A DNA stretch of 64,000 nt from Granulicella aggregans (GCF_025685565.1 NZ_JAGSYE010000002.1:744001-808000), one strand, 5' to 3'; counted from the stretch's first letter, positions 51,281 through 60,881 are shown. The notes: generated by a model from the sequence alone, not told the origin. Numbers and translations are program-made.

Positions 51281-51550
51281 TGTCGAATAGATGTCAAGTG
51301 CGAGATTTGCGATTCGTGATTTCTGTCCGAGCGTCTTACCCAAAACCTACGCGGTGAGTGGCAAATCGCCAATGCACCCAGCGAGCCTGCATAACGACTT
51401 TCACTTCCCGCGAAGTCAGAGTGATCGTAGGCAGTGCATCCTTGATGCGATCCGGAGCCCGAATTCTGGGACTATCTGGATACAGGAAACAAGAGCGAAC
51501 TCATCCCACTCGCTGGCGAGTGGGAGCACAACGGAGCTGAAACTCGCTCG
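51281..51550. other. Gap with a perfect hairpin
   Basis: No family-like protein was found in these 270 bp. CCCACTCGC (51505-51513) and GCGAGTGGG (51516-51524) form a perfect 9-bp stem with only 2 nt between them, about 27 bp beyond the stop of the following SpoIIE-like gene, for which it may act as a terminator. Confidence 0.5.
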
Positions 51551-52315
51551 TCAATCAGGCCGAAGGGTTCGTACCATCGCGAGCGCTGTCACGTCCGCCC
51601 GCACCAGGTTCCCCCGAAACGGCAACCAGTTCCACCGGCGTTTCCGAAACGGATCAGCAGCCGTCAACACCGCGCTGCATATGCCACTGGCCGACTCAGC
51701 CTTCGCACGCTGTAGCACTTCCATGACTTTCTCTGGCCCAAACGGATTTCTACCTCCCATGCTCTCGGTGACCCCCTTCGTCACCACGAGGAGCGTCGCT
51801 CCCGGCTCGAATGCCTGAATCGAAGCGTCGTACGGCAGGTGAGTGAACAGTCCCAGCGGCACGGACACATTCGGCAGCGCGCGTGTGCCCTCTGAATCCT
51901 GAAAGACGGCCGTTTGGCCGCCGGCGTTGATGTAGGCCAGCACACCCAGCTGCACATCGTAGCAACCAACCATCGTCGGGGCGAAACGTACCCCCTTCGC
52001 CACCCCGATCAAGGCCTGGTTGATGGCAAGGATCAACGCCTCAGTGGCTTCCATCAAATTTACGTCTCGGCCGTTTAGCAGTCCCTCAGAACTCGTCCGA
52101 AAGACCCTTTGCATCTCTGCCAAGATGGGATCAACTTCGGGCCTTCTGCCCGCAATGTCGGTCAAAAGGAACGCCACCCGCGGCCCGACCTGCACCATGT
52201 CGAAGAGGTCGCCACCGGTCGGTTCGGAGGAATACTGACCATGAAGATCGATCCCGGTCACCCGGCCGAGGTCCGCACGAATCGGTAAAGGCGACCCTAA
52301 CTCTGCCAACCCCAT
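51551..52315 (-). CDS. SpoIIE-like PP2C phosphatase with altered metal site
   Basis: The start at 52315 is chosen for GGGAG 7 nt upstream; the 254-residue product is a stand-alone SpoIIE domain. SSEPTGGDLFDMVQVGPRVA and FLLTDIAGRR near residues 32-58 match the first metal motif and the D-x-x-G motif. The later family motif T-D-G-x-x-E is here TKGVTESMGG, with lysine in place of the metal-binding aspartate. The last motif is RADVTALAMVR. Activity may be reduced or absent. It lies 150 bp downstream of the second dnaJ. Confidence 0.75.
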   Translation of the reverse strand: MGLAELGSPLPIRADLGRVTGIDLHGQYSSEPTGGDLFDMVQVGPRVAFLLTDIAGRRPEVDPILAEMQRVFRTSSEGLLNGRDVNLMEATEALILAINQALIGVAKGVRFAPTMVGCYDVQLGVLAYINAGGQTAVFQDSEGTRALPNVSVPLGLFTHLPYDASIQAFEPGATLLVVTKGVTESMGGRNPFGPEKVMEVLQRAKAESASGICSAVLTAADPFRKRRWNWLPFRGNLVRADVTALAMVRTLRPD

Positions 52316-52406
52316 CGCAGCTCTCCCATAACACTTTGCGAGATTGTAGCGTGTGAAGGGTGCTGGCGCGGCCAAAGGCTGAAATCCCCTCTCGCGCAAT
52401 AAAAAA

Positions 52407-52445
52407 GGCTGAAGGCACGCGCAGTAAACCGGCGAACCTCCAGCC
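52407..52445 (-). terminator. Terminator after the hrcA-grpE-dnaJ operon
   Basis: In the minus direction GGCTGGAGG (52445-52437) pairs with CCTTCAGCC (52415-52407), with one G-T pair, followed by TTTTTT. It lies about 20 bp beyond the dnaJ stop. Confidence 0.75.
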
Positions 52446-52466
52446 CTTATCGAAGACATCCAAACT

Positions 52467-53612
52467 TTAGCTGAAGATGTCTTTCACTTTGCTGAAGACG
52501 CTTCGTGAGGCCGGAGTGTTTTCGACCGTCATGGTCTCCTCCAGTTGCTTCAGGAGTTCGCGTTGCGACTTCGACAGCTTTGTTGGCGTGGAGACACGGA
52601 TCTCCACGATCAGATCGCCCTTGCCATGCTCGTTGAGGTGCGGGACGCCCTGGCCGCGCAGCTTGATCTCCTTGCCGCTCTGGGTGCCTTCGGGAACCTT
52701 GATCGTAGCGGGGCCTTCGAGGGTTTGGATCTCGAGTTCGGTCCCGAGAGCCGCCTGCGGGAACGAGATCGGCACCATGCAGTGGAGGTCGTCGCCATCG
52801 CGCTCGAAGAACTTGTGCGGCTTGACGTTGAGGACCACGTAGAGGTCGCCGGTGGGACCTCCGAACATGCCGGCTTCGCCCTCGCCCTGGTAGCGGATGC
52901 GGGTGTCCTGCTCGACACCGGCGGGAACCTTGACCAGGATGGTGTGCTCCTTCTGAACGCGGGTCTCGCCACGGCAGGACTGGCAGGGGTCGCTGATGAT
53001 GGAGCCGGTTCCGCTGCACTTGGGGCAGGTGCGGGCGACCGAGAAGAAGCCCTGCTGGAAGCGCATCTGTCCCGCGCCCTTGCACTGCGGGCAGGTAACG
53101 GGAGCTTTGCCCTTGGCAGCTCCGGAGCCACGGCAGTCGAGGCAGGTCTCCATCCGCTTGATGGTGATCTCTTTTTCCTTGCCGAACACAGCCTCTTCGA
53201 ACTCAAGGGTCATGTCGAAGCGGAGATCGCGGCCGCGTTGGACGCGGGAGGCCTTACGCTGGCCGCCCATATTGAACATCTCGCCGAAGAGGTCGCTGAA
53301 GACGTCGCCGACATCCTGTCCGCCAAAGGGACTGCCACCCTGGAAGGGATTGCCGCCACCCCCGCCGCCATTGAAGGCCGCGTGACCATAGCGATCGTAG
53401 GCCGCGCGCTTGTCCGGGTCACTGAGGACCTGATAGGCCTCGCTACAGGCCTTGAACTGCTCCTCGGCCTCCGGGTTGTCCGGATTGCGATCAGGATGAT
53501 ATTGCATCGCGAGCTTGCGGTACGCCGTCTTCAACTCCTGGTCGGAGGCGTCTCGGGATACGCTCAGCACTTCATAAAAGTCAGTCTTCGTCACGTTTGC
53601 CGTCGCACTCAT
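52467..53612 (-). CDS. dnaJ: Chaperone DnaJ (second copy)
   Basis: This 381-residue type I DnaJ has a J domain at about residues 10-75 with [10 protein letters not shown], a Gly/Phe-rich region ([12 protein letters not shown]) and four zinc modules: [24 protein letters not shown] and CQSCRGET. Two C-terminal domains follow. It is the last gene of hrcA-grpE-dnaJ and therefore probably under HrcA, whereas the other dnaJ (15924) lies in the hspR/dnaK region. The linker and zinc domain differ clearly between the two. Confidence 0.95.
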   Translation of the reverse strand: MSATANVTKTDFYEVLSVSRDASDQELKTAYRKLAMQYHPDRNPDNPEAEEQFKACSEAYQVLSDPDKRAAYDRYGHAAFNGGGGGGNPFQGGSPFGGQDVGDVFSDLFGEMFNMGGQRKASRVQRGRDLRFDMTLEFEEAVFGKEKEITIKRMETCLDCRGSGAAKGKAPVTCPQCKGAGQMRFQQGFFSVARTCPKCSGTGSIISDPCQSCRGETRVQKEHTILVKVPAGVEQDTRIRYQGEGEAGMFGGPTGDLYVVLNVKPHKFFERDGDDLHCMVPISFPQAALGTELEIQTLEGPATIKVPEGTQSGKEIKLRGQGVPHLNEHGKGDLIVEIRVSTPTKLSKSQRELLKQLEETMTVENTPASRSVFSKVKDIFS

Positions 53613-53661
53613 CTCTTGGGGACTCTCGTACTTATCTCGTTCTATTCCAGGTTATCTGAAG

Positions 53662-54333
53662 CTAGGCCGTAACCTGCGCGGAGTTCGACGCAATGCGAAC
53701 CAGCGCCGGGCGCAGAAGCTTCTCGCGGATCTTGTAGCCGCGCCGGATCTCCTCCAACACCTGGTGGTCGGGGAATTCACTGGTTTCGATGCTTCCGAGG
53801 GCCTCGTGGACTCGCGGGTCGAACTGCGCTCCGACGGTCTCGACGGGCAGGACCTGCAGCCCCTTCAAAGCATCTTCCATTTGCTTGAGGATGAGCTCAA
53901 CGCCACCGCGAAGCTGCTCTGCCGATCCCTCGGCCTTCAGCGCCAACTGGAAGTTGTCCATCACGCCAAGGAAGGGCTCGACCGTGCTGCCGATGGTGTA
54001 CTCGCGGGCATCGGCGCGTTCCTTCTGCTCGCGCTTGCGGGCGTTGTCGAACTCAGCCTGCAGACGGGCGAGGCGGTCGAGCAGCTGCTCCTTATCGCCG
54101 CGAAGCTGTTCGATCTCGACCTGGGCGGCGTTGGCGGTGGCGGTCTCCGAGCCGCTCTCTTCACCGGCCTGTTGCACCGTCCGCTTGCCTGCCTGGGTGT
54201 CGTTCATCTGCTGGTCGCTTGCTTCTTCAAAGACTTCATTCTGTGTGGTCATCTCTTCCCCAATTTCCTTGTTCTTATCAATTCCGGCCCATCTTGCGAC
54301 CCGATCCCAACTTTTTTCCCGTTTCTCGGCCAC
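53662..54333 (-). CDS. grpE: Nucleotide exchange factor GrpE
   Basis: GrpE releases ADP from DnaK. The 223-residue form starts at GTG 54333 with AGGAG 6 nt upstream and 9 bp after the hrcA stop; ATG 54252 is the alternative (196 residues). A long coiled coil (EQLLDRLARLQAEFDNARKR) is followed by the signature VEPFLGVMDNFQLALKAEGS. The C-terminal beta domain has VGAQFDPRVHEALGS and a YKIREKLLRPALVRI end. Confidence 0.93.
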   Translation of the reverse strand: MAEKREKSWDRVARWAGIDKNKEIGEEMTTQNEVFEEASDQQMNDTQAGKRTVQQAGEESGSETATANAAQVEIEQLRGDKEQLLDRLARLQAEFDNARKREQKERADAREYTIGSTVEPFLGVMDNFQLALKAEGSAEQLRGGVELILKQMEDALKGLQVLPVETVGAQFDPRVHEALGSIETSEFPDHQVLEEIRRGYKIREKLLRPALVRIASNSAQVTA

Positions 54334-54342
54334 AAATATCTC

Positions 54343-55425
54343 CTATCCCGAAGGATGCAGCATACGGTCGAAGACCTGAGAGATGTAGCTCACCGCATTC
54401 ATAGTGTTCTCATAGTGCATCCGTTTCGGGCCAATTACCCCAACGGTACCGCGACTTTCGCCGCCCATTCTCGCCGGGGCGGCAATCAGCACCAGCCCGG
54501 CCATCTCCGGCGCGTGCTCTTCGAGGTCGAAGACCACGCGGACCGACTCCTGCCTCGCATCGATGTAGGCATTCAATAGATCGACCAGGCGCTGCTTCTC
54601 TTCAAGCGCCGCGAGGACTTCGCGCAGCCGGGAGGCGTCCTGCTGGCCTGAGATGAGATTGGCTACGCCCTCGACATAGACGGTCTGATGCGCCTGCGCG
54701 CTGGCTGGAACGGTGTGCGACCAAAGCTGCTGCACCTGCGTAATCAGTTTCTGATATTCGCTGCGCTCGTGTTCGACCATGCGGGCGATCTCTTCGCGGA
54801 CGCGCTCGACGCTCCAGCCACGGAAGTGCTCGTTGAGGAAGTTGGCAGCGATTTCGAGCTCGCGCAGGGAGAGGTCGCGATCGAGGGCAAGGACGCGGTC
54901 GCGGACCATGCCGGACTTGGTGACGACGACGGCGAGGACGCGGGCTTCTGCGAGGCGCGAGAAGTGGACGTGCTCGAGCATATCGCCGTCAGAGGCGGCG
55001 GCGATGGCGACGCCGACTCCACTAGAAAGCGTGGCGAGAACATGCGAGGTGCGCTGAAGGACGGCCTGGGTCCCGGCGAGACCGACGAAGTTCGAATCGA
55101 TCTGCGAGCGCGAACTGGCTGAGAGGCGGGCCGGCGCTACGCCGCTAAGTTGTTCTACGTAAAGGCGAAACGCGCGGGCGGTGGGTATTCGGCCGGCGGA
55201 GGTGTGCGGCTGTTCGAGCAAGCCGGAGTCAGCTAGCTCCGCCATCTCGTTGCGGATGGTGGCGGCCGACATGCCGATGGCCTGGCCGGAGCGGTCGATG
55301 ACCTGCAGACGAGCTACGGTGGCCGAGCCGACGGGCTCGCCGGTGGCGATGTAGCTTTCGACGATGGCCGTAAGAATCGCCCGCTGACGCGGGGTGCAGT
55401 TCAAGCTATGGTTTGCCTCTGCCAT
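54343..55425 (-). CDS. hrcA: Heat-inducible transcription repressor HrcA
   Basis: This 360-residue repressor has the N-terminal winged helix: TPRQRAILTAIVESYIATGE, PVGSATVARL and MSAATIRNEMAELADSGLLE at residues 11-77. The later motifs HTSAGRIPTARAFRLYVEQL and a C-terminal GTVGVIGPKRMHYENTMNAV also match the family. It heads the hrcA-grpE-dnaJ operon. I found no clear CIRCE (TTAGCACTC-N9-GAGTGCTAA) in the 160 bp upstream. Confidence 0.95.
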   Translation of the reverse strand: MAEANHSLNCTPRQRAILTAIVESYIATGEPVGSATVARLQVIDRSGQAIGMSAATIRNEMAELADSGLLEQPHTSAGRIPTARAFRLYVEQLSGVAPARLSASSRSQIDSNFVGLAGTQAVLQRTSHVLATLSSGVGVAIAAASDGDMLEHVHFSRLAEARVLAVVVTKSGMVRDRVLALDRDLSLRELEIAANFLNEHFRGWSVERVREEIARMVEHERSEYQKLITQVQQLWSHTVPASAQAHQTVYVEGVANLISGQQDASRLREVLAALEEKQRLVDLLNAYIDARQESVRVVFDLEEHAPEMAGLVLIAAPARMGGESRGTVGVIGPKRMHYENTMNAVSYISQVFDRMLHPSG

Positions 55426-55519
55426 CTCTCCTGGCCACCTTTCCTAAAATTTGCGGATCGCACGGCGTCCCACTCACATTTAAGAATACGCCAAGTGTCA
55501 AGAGGCGGGGTGAAGCAAA

Positions 55520-55583
55520 GGTTTAGGGGATAGGGTTCAGGGTGTAGGAGGCCGCTTGCTACACCCCATCCCCTTACACCCTG
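55520..55583. repeat. G-rich TTTAGGG-like repeat with hairpin after mrp
   Basis: GGTTTAGGGGATAGGGTTCA resembles the G-rich units at 28781-28876. GGGTGTAG (55540-55547) and CTACACCC (55559-55566) form an 8-bp stem that could end the mrp transcript, whose stop is at 55588. Confidence 0.5.
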
Positions 55584-55587
55584 GTCT

Positions 55588-56421
55588 TTAGGTTATTTCG
55601 AGGACGTCATCCGTTCGGCTGGCGATCTCTACCGCCGCGCTCGCCACTTTCCGGGCAATCGCATAGAAATCCTTTGCAATCTCCGAATCAGGACCAGCTA
55701 CAGCCACCGGCATTCCCGAATCTCCACCTTTGCGGATGGAGGGATCAAGCTCCAGCGAGCCGAGGAATTCTAGGCCGAACTGGGCCGCTGTGCGCTCGGC
55801 TCCGCCGGAGGAGAAGATGTCGATGACCTGCTGGCAGTGCGGGCAGGTGAAGTGGCTCATGTTTTCGACGATGCCAATGACTTCAACCTTGACCTGGTGG
55901 AACATCTCGAGGGCCTTGCGGGCGTCCTGGAGGCTGACGTCGCTGGGTGTCGAGACAACGACTGCACCGGTCAACGGGACGGTCTGGACGAGGGAGATGA
56001 CGACATCGCCGGTGCCGGGGGGTAGGTCGACGATGAGGAAGTCGAGGGTGCCCCACTGCACCTGCTGCAGGAACTGGCGGATGATCTGGTGAAGCATGGG
56101 GCCGCGCATGACCATCGGCTTGTCGCCGGGGGAGATGAGGCCGACGGAGATGAACTTGACGCCGTGCGAGACGATGGGCTCGATCATGTTCTCGCCAACG
56201 ATGTTGGGCTGGCGGGTGACGCCGAGCATCATGGGGACGTTGGGGCCGTAGATGTCGGCGTCGATGAGGCCGACCTTGTAGCCGAGCTTGCTTAGGGCTA
56301 CGGCTAGGTTGACTGCTACCGTGGTCTTGCCGACTCCACCCTTACCGCTGCCGACGGCAATGACATGCGCTACGCCGGGAAGAGGTTGCGGTGCCTGCTG
56401 CGGTGCTCCCATGTGTCCCAT
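55588..56421 (-). CDS. Mrp/ApbC-type iron-sulfur carrier ATPase
   Basis: This 277-residue P-loop protein of the Mrp/NBP35 family has the deviant Walker A VGSGKGGVGKTTVAVNLA at residues 23-40, LIDADIYGPNVPMML and DFLIVDLPPGTGDVVISL. The cluster-binding CPHCQQV is at about residues 198-204. The N-terminal DUF59 domain found in many ApbC proteins is absent. It is expected to deliver 4Fe-4S clusters to apoproteins. Confidence 0.92.
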   Translation of the reverse strand: MGHMGAPQQAPQPLPGVAHVIAVGSGKGGVGKTTVAVNLAVALSKLGYKVGLIDADIYGPNVPMMLGVTRQPNIVGENMIEPIVSHGVKFISVGLISPGDKPMVMRGPMLHQIIRQFLQQVQWGTLDFLIVDLPPGTGDVVISLVQTVPLTGAVVVSTPSDVSLQDARKALEMFHQVKVEVIGIVENMSHFTCPHCQQVIDIFSSGGAERTAAQFGLEFLGSLELDPSIRKGGDSGMPVAVAGPDSEIAKDFYAIARKVASAAVEIASRTDDVLEIT

Positions 56422-56480
56422 AAAACTCCTTCAAGGCCTGATTCTAGTTTGCGCCCTCGTGTGGCGTGCAGAAAGCTGCC

Positions 56481-56804
56481 CTATCGGGGTAGCCCGGCTT
56501 TCCAGAAATCATCGCGAAAGTTCACGATGGATCTGGCTGCACTGTTAATCTCGTCGTCCGTGTACTCTTTGATCGTCGCCTCATAGTCGCCGTAGCGCGT
56601 GAACCGGACGCCAAGCGACATAAAACGCTGCTGCAACTCCGTCGATAACGCGCCGAATGCCGGCTGCTCTCGGATGTTGCACATGAGAGAGGACGATGAG
56701 ACAAGCCGCTCGCGAATGGGGAGATCACTCGCGACCAAGACCATGAATGCCGCTTCTACCGCCTCTCCCATATCGAGGTAACTCCGTTGCTCGATACTCA
56801 GCAT
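56481..56804 (-). CDS. Hypothetical protein of 107 residues
   Basis: The frame begins MLSIEQRSYLDMGEAVEAAF and is predicted mainly helical, with ASDLPIRERLVSSSSLMCNI and IVNFRDDFWKAG near the end. No family was recognised. Codon use is a little poorer in GC than its neighbours. It is a single gene between mrp and the thioesterase; function unknown. Confidence 0.55.
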   Translation of the reverse strand: MLSIEQRSYLDMGEAVEAAFMVLVASDLPIRERLVSSSSLMCNIREQPAFGALSTELQQRFMSLGVRFTRYGDYEATIKEYTDDEINSAARSIVNFRDDFWKAGLPR

Positions 56805-56834
56805 CGCGATCTCCTGATAAGCATTTTCTAACTC

Positions 56835-57359
56835 CTATACCTGCCAGCCTGGTGCTGTCTTCTCTCTCATCTCTTTCTTCCTGGCCACCTCACCTGAGCG
56901 CATCTCGCGGCGTCGACCGGCATCTTCGTAGCGGCGCTTCTGGTGTTCGGTCTCGGGGATGATCTGCGGGACTTCGAGCTTGTTGCCTGCCTGGTCGACG
57001 GCTACGAACGTCAAGTAGGCGGAGGAGACGTGGCGGAGCTTCTGCTGGCGAACGTCTTCGACCATGACGCGGACTCCCACCTCCATCGAGGTCCGGTAGG
57101 CGCGGTTGACACTTGCCTTGAGGATGAGCAGTTCGCCGATCTTGACGGGAGCGACGAAGTCGAGGTGGTCCATGCTGGCGGTGATGCAGATGGCGCGGGC
57201 GTGGCGCGAGGCGGCCATGGCGGCGACGAGGTCGATGTACTGCATGAGGCGACCGCCAAAGAGGTTGCCGATTCCGTTCGAGTCGTTCGGGAAGACGATC
57301 TCACTGCGCTCGGATTGGGACTCGGCGACGGTGCGGGCTGTCTGGGTTGGCTCAGGCAT
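56835..57359 (-). CDS. Hotdog-fold acyl-CoA thioesterase
   Basis: This 174-residue YciA/BACH-type thioesterase has EIVFPNDSNGIGNLFGGRLM at about residues 20-39, including the N-x2-G-N-x-F-G-G active-site region. ITASMDHLDFVAPVKIGELL and AYLTFVAVDQAGNKLEVPQI follow. The C-terminal tail is basic. It hydrolyses acyl-CoA; the chain length is unknown. It is divergent from the TPR gene. Confidence 0.9.
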   Translation of the reverse strand: MPEPTQTARTVAESQSERSEIVFPNDSNGIGNLFGGRLMQYIDLVAAMAASRHARAICITASMDHLDFVAPVKIGELLILKASVNRAYRTSMEVGVRVMVEDVRQQKLRHVSSAYLTFVAVDQAGNKLEVPQIIPETEHQKRRYEDAGRRREMRSGEVARKKEMREKTAPGWQV

Positions 57360-57427
57360 TCCTCTCCATCATACTTCGCCGCCTTCGCAACCTTTCCGCA
57401 GTAGGCACGCTAGAATTCAACTTGACT

Positions 57428-57736
57428 ATGGATAGACTCGCCGCCTTCGCTGAAATTCTTGCCGCCGACCCCGCCAATTCCTTTGCCCGCTACGGCCTGG
57501 CGATGGAGCATCTGAGCCAGTCGGAGCCTGATGCGGCACTGGCGGAGTTTGCCCGGACGATTGAGCACAACCCGGACTACGTGCCGGCGTACCAGATGTC
57601 GGCGCAGACGCTGGTGAAGATGAACCGGTCGGAAGAGGCGGTGACGCTGCTGCAGCAGGGGCTTGCTGCCGCGGCACGGACGGGGAATGCTCATGCCGCG
57701 AGCGAGATGCAGGGGCTGCTGGACGAACTCGCCTGA
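57428..57736 (+). CDS. Small TPR-repeat protein
   Basis: The start at 57428 gives 102 residues with about two and a half tetratricopeptide repeats: NSFARYGLAMEHLSQSEPDA, PDYVPAYQMSAQTLVKMNRS and TGNAHAASEMQGLLDEL. It is a probable protein-interaction adaptor; partner unknown. It lies about 70 bp upstream of the MoxR/ChlI-like ATPase on the same strand. Confidence 0.85.
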   Translation: MDRLAAFAEILAADPANSFARYGLAMEHLSQSEPDAALAEFARTIEHNPDYVPAYQMSAQTLVKMNRSEEAVTLLQQGLAAAARTGNAHAASEMQGLLDELA

Positions 57737-57805
57737 TTTCTCCACCTCACGCACACAGGCGAGCTGGGTGCATCTCTCCGCCGTTGTCGACATCTATACT
57801 TAGAC

Positions 57806-59347
57806 ATGGCGACTTCCCTACCCTCGACCTTAGGCGCTCTTCGCGCCAGTGAATACACCCCGGCCCGTCTTGCACGCTCTGTAAAGGATGAGCTTCGCGA
57901 CAACCTGATCGCCCGGCTTCGAGCGCGTGCGGGCGCTGAGAGTGCGGTGCCCCTGTTTCCCGGCATCGTTGGGTACGAAGATACGGTGGTACCGCAGATT
58001 GTGAACGCGGTGCTGTCGAAGCACAACTTCATCCTGCTGGGGCTGCGCGGGCAGGCTAAGTCGCGCATTTTGCGCTCGCTGACGACGCTGCTCGATGCGC
58101 AGAGCCCGTATGTTGCGGGGTCGGAGCTGCGCGACAATCCGTATGCTCCGCTATCGAAGTTCTCGAAAGACCTGATTGCGAAGATGGGCGATGAGACGCC
58201 GATCGCGTGGATGACGCCGAACGATCGCTACGTGGAGAAGCTGGCGACGCCGGACGTGACAGTGGCCGATCTTGTCGGCGACATCGATCCGATCAAGGCG
58301 GCGCGGTCGAATCAGGACCTTGGCTCCGAGCTGACGATGCACTATGGGCTGCTGCCGCGGGCGAACCGCGGCATCTTCTGCATCAACGAGGTGCCAGACC
58401 TTGCGGGCAAGATCCAGGTGGCGCTCTTCAACATCATGCAGGAAGGCGACGTGCAGATTAAGGGCTACCCTGTGCGGCTGGCGCTGGATGTCGCGATCGT
58501 CTTCTCGGCCAACCCGGAGGACTACACGGCGCGCGGCAAGATTGTGACTCCGCTGAAAGACCGCATTGGGTCGGAGATTCGCACGCACTATCCGGATAGC
58601 ATCAACGAAGGCATCGCGATCACGCAGCAGGAGGCGTGGACGAAGCGTGGCGGCGAGTTGAAGGTCGAGATTCCGACGTACATCCGGCAGGTGGTGGAGC
58701 AGATTGCCTTCTCCGCGCGTGAAGACAAGAAGGTCGATAAGCGGTCAGGCGTGTCGCAGCGGCTGCCGATCTCGACGATGGAGCTGGTGGTTTCGAATGC
58801 GGAACGGCGGGCCCTGATTCATGGTGAGAGCGTTGCCGTGCCTCGGATCGGCGATATCTACGCGGCGCTGCCGGGCATCTCGGGCAAGATCGAGCTGGAG
58901 TATGAGGGCGAGATGCGCGGGGCGGATGTCGTCATTCGCGAGATCATTCGCGGTGCTGTCGCTACTATCTTCGATGAGTACTTCACCGGGACGAACACAC
59001 AGCAGATTGAGCAGTGGTTCAACCTGGGAGGGACGGTCGCGTTGACGGACGAGTTCTCTTCCGTCACCTCGCAGGACGAGTTGAAGCAGATTCAGGGGCT
59101 CTTCGAGAAGTTGTCGCCACTGCAGATCAATTCGAAGTCGAAGCCGGAGATTGCGGTGAGTGCGGCGGAGTTTCTGCTGGAAGGAATGTATGCGCACAAG
59201 CGTATCAGCCGCAGCGAGGAGCGGACGTTCACGGCCGCAGAGAAGAAGCAACGGAACAACGATGCGGCGAACTACGCGGAGAAGATGCGCGAGCGTGAGA
59301 TCGAGCGGGACGACTATAAGAACCGGACGCGTAGAGGGTTCAACTAG
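57806..59347 (+). CDS. MoxR/magnesium chelatase ChlI-like AAA+ ATPase
   Basis: This 513-residue AAA+ protein has a ChlI/MoxR core. The P-loop is ILLGLRGQAKSRILRSL (about residues 76-92), with Ala where G-x4-G-K-S has the second Gly. Walker B is GIFCINEVPDLAGKIQVALF, with Asn-Glu in place of Asp-Glu. The sensor region is VIFSANPEDYTARG/PLKDRIGSEI. The C-terminal 200 residues are helical. MoxR proteins act as chaperone-like ATPases with VWA partners. Its partner is 59637-60881. Confidence 0.88.
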   Translation: MATSLPSTLGALRASEYTPARLARSVKDELRDNLIARLRARAGAESAVPLFPGIVGYEDTVVPQIVNAVLSKHNFILLGLRGQAKSRILRSLTTLLDAQSPYVAGSELRDNPYAPLSKFSKDLIAKMGDETPIAWMTPNDRYVEKLATPDVTVADLVGDIDPIKAARSNQDLGSELTMHYGLLPRANRGIFCINEVPDLAGKIQVALFNIMQEGDVQIKGYPVRLALDVAIVFSANPEDYTARGKIVTPLKDRIGSEIRTHYPDSINEGIAITQQEAWTKRGGELKVEIPTYIRQVVEQIAFSAREDKKVDKRSGVSQRLPISTMELVVSNAERRALIHGESVAVPRIGDIYAALPGISGKIELEYEGEMRGADVVIREIIRGAVATIFDEYFTGTNTQQIEQWFNLGGTVALTDEFSSVTSQDELKQIQGLFEKLSPLQINSKSKPEIAVSAAEFLLEGMYAHKRISRSEERTFTAAEKKQRNNDAANYAEKMREREIERDDYKNRTRRGFN

Positions 59348-59364
59348 GGGAGCGGCCAATATCC

Positions 59365-59598
59365 ATGTGGGATAGGGAAGATCATCTCGCGCGGGGTATC
59401 CATGCCGTCTGCGCAATTCCGCTTCTTGCGTATATCGCTTTCGTTATCTACTCCCTTGTGAATGGCTATCCCTTCATGAGGTTTGGGCGAACGATGCTTT
59501 GGGAGTCATCAACCGGGACTGGTGCAGTGTACCTTGCTTATCGACTTCTTTGGTACGCAGCAACCGGTAGGAATTGCATCAACCGAGATGACCTTTAG
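59365..59598 (+). CDS. Small membrane protein between the ATPase and the VWA gene
   Basis: This 77-residue frame has a charged start (MWDREDHLARG), one long hydrophobic segment (CAIPLLAYIAFVIYSLVNGY) and a second weak one (GAVYLAYRLLWYAATG). GC content is lower than in its neighbours. It fits exactly between the two cotranscribed genes without overlap. No family recognised; it may be an anchor or a recent insertion. Confidence 0.55.
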   Translation: MWDREDHLARGIHAVCAIPLLAYIAFVIYSLVNGYPFMRFGRTMLWESSTGTGAVYLAYRLLWYAATGRNCINRDDL

Positions 59599-59636
59599 GT
59601 TTCCAGGGACTGTATTGGCATAGGGGACGGGCTGCT

Positions 59637-60881
59637 ATGAAACGCACACGATACACCAAGTTCACCGGCGATCTATCTTCCTCCTTCGGTCTTGAAGACC
59701 TTATGCAGGCGCTCTCCGAATTCCTTCTGGACTCGGGATTTCAGGACCCGTTCTCGCCTTATCAGGACTTCGACGGCGAGCAGACCATGGAGAACCTACG
59801 CGAGGCCATTCGGCAGGCACTTGAGTCTGGCGAGCTGTTCGATGAGGATTCGCAGGAGAAGTTCGATCAGCTTGACGCTAGCCAAGTCGAAGAGCTGATC
59901 GACCAGATCATCCAGAAGATGCAGGAGCAGAACTTCATCAACGCCGAGCAGCCTCAGCAAGGGCAGGGCGAGAACGGTGAAGGCGAGGCCAATGCGAAGT
60001 TCGAGGTGACCGATAAGGGCATGGACTTCCTCGGCTACAAGGCTCTGCGCGAGTTGCTGGGGCCGCTGGGACGGTCGAACCTGGGGCGACATGACACGCG
60101 GCATGAGGCTTCCGGCGTGGAGACGAATGGGAGCAGCAAGCTGTATGAGTTTGGCGACACGCTGAACCTCGACATCACGGCGACACTATCGAGTGTGTTT
60201 GCGCGTGAGGGGCTGGCGACGGCGATTGATGGCGAAGAGCGCAGCCCGCTGATGATTGAGTACTCGGACATTCATGTGCATCAGTCGGACTATCAGTCGT
60301 CGTGCGCAACGGTGGTGCTGCTGGATTGTTCGCACTCGATGATTCTGTATGGCGAAGACAGGTTTACTCCGGCGAAGCGGGTTGCGATGGCGCTGTCGCA
60401 TTTGATTCGCACGCAGTTCCCTGGCGATACGCTGAACCTTGTGCTCTTCCATGACTATGCGGAAGAGGTGCCGATCTCGCAGCTATCGCGGGTGAAAGTG
60501 GGGCCGCACTATACGAATACGCGTGATGGACTGCGGCTGGCACAGCGCATCCTCGCGAAGCAGAACAAGGACATGAAGCAGATCGTGATGATCACGGACG
60601 GCAAACCTTCGGCGCTGACGCTGCCCGATGGGCGCATCTACAAGAATGCGTTTGGCCTCGATCCGCTGGTGATCGCGGAGACACTTGAAGAAGTGTCTCG
60701 GTGCAAGCGATCGAACATCATGATCAACACGTTCATGCTGGCGCAGGACTATGCACTGGTGCAGTTTGTGCAGAAGGTGAGCGCGATGTGCCGAGGCAAG
60801 GCTTACTTCACCAGCCCGGAGAAACTGGGAAGTTATCTGTTGATGGACTTCATGTCGCGGCGGATGAAGACCGTTCACTAG
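59637..60881 (+). CDS. von Willebrand factor A domain protein, partner of the MoxR-like ATPase
   Basis: This 414-residue protein has an acidic, Gln-rich N-terminal half ([30 protein letters not shown]). A VWA domain follows, with the MIDAS motif [20 protein letters not shown] at about residues 224-243. [16 protein letters not shown] and [19 protein letters not shown] supply the other metal ligands. This matches the ChlD/CoxE-like partners of MoxR ATPases that assemble or insert cofactors. The client is unknown. Confidence 0.88.
   Translation: MKRTRYTKFTGDLSSSFGLEDLMQALSEFLLDSGFQDPFSPYQDFDGEQTMENLREAIRQALESGELFDEDSQEKFDQLDASQVEELIDQIIQKMQEQNFINAEQPQQGQGENGEGEANAKFEVTDKGMDFLGYKALRELLGPLGRSNLGRHDTRHEASGVETNGSSKLYEFGDTLNLDITATLSSVFAREGLATAIDGEERSPLMIEYSDIHVHQSDYQSSCATVVLLDCSHSMILYGEDRFTPAKRVAMALSHLIRTQFPGDTLNLVLFHDYAEEVPISQLSRVKVGPHYTNTRDGLRLAQRILAKQNKDMKQIVMITDGKPSALTLPDGRIYKNAFGLDPLVIAETLEEVSRCKRSNIMINTFMLAQDYALVQFVQKVSAMCRGKAYFTSPEKLGSYLLMDFMSRRMKTVH

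Noticed and set aside
51358..51540. 60-codon frame between arsR and the SpoIIE-like gene
   Set aside because: Arg/Ser-rich translation without structure; it includes a perfect hairpin that suits a terminator better.
52545..53672. A 375-codon frame opposite the second dnaJ
   Set aside because: Leu/Ala/Glu-rich antisense artefact; the other strand has all DnaJ motifs.
55426..55587. CIRCE operator upstream of hrcA
   Set aside because: I looked for TTAGCACTC-N9-GAGTGCTAA and found neither a full nor a half site with convincing match.
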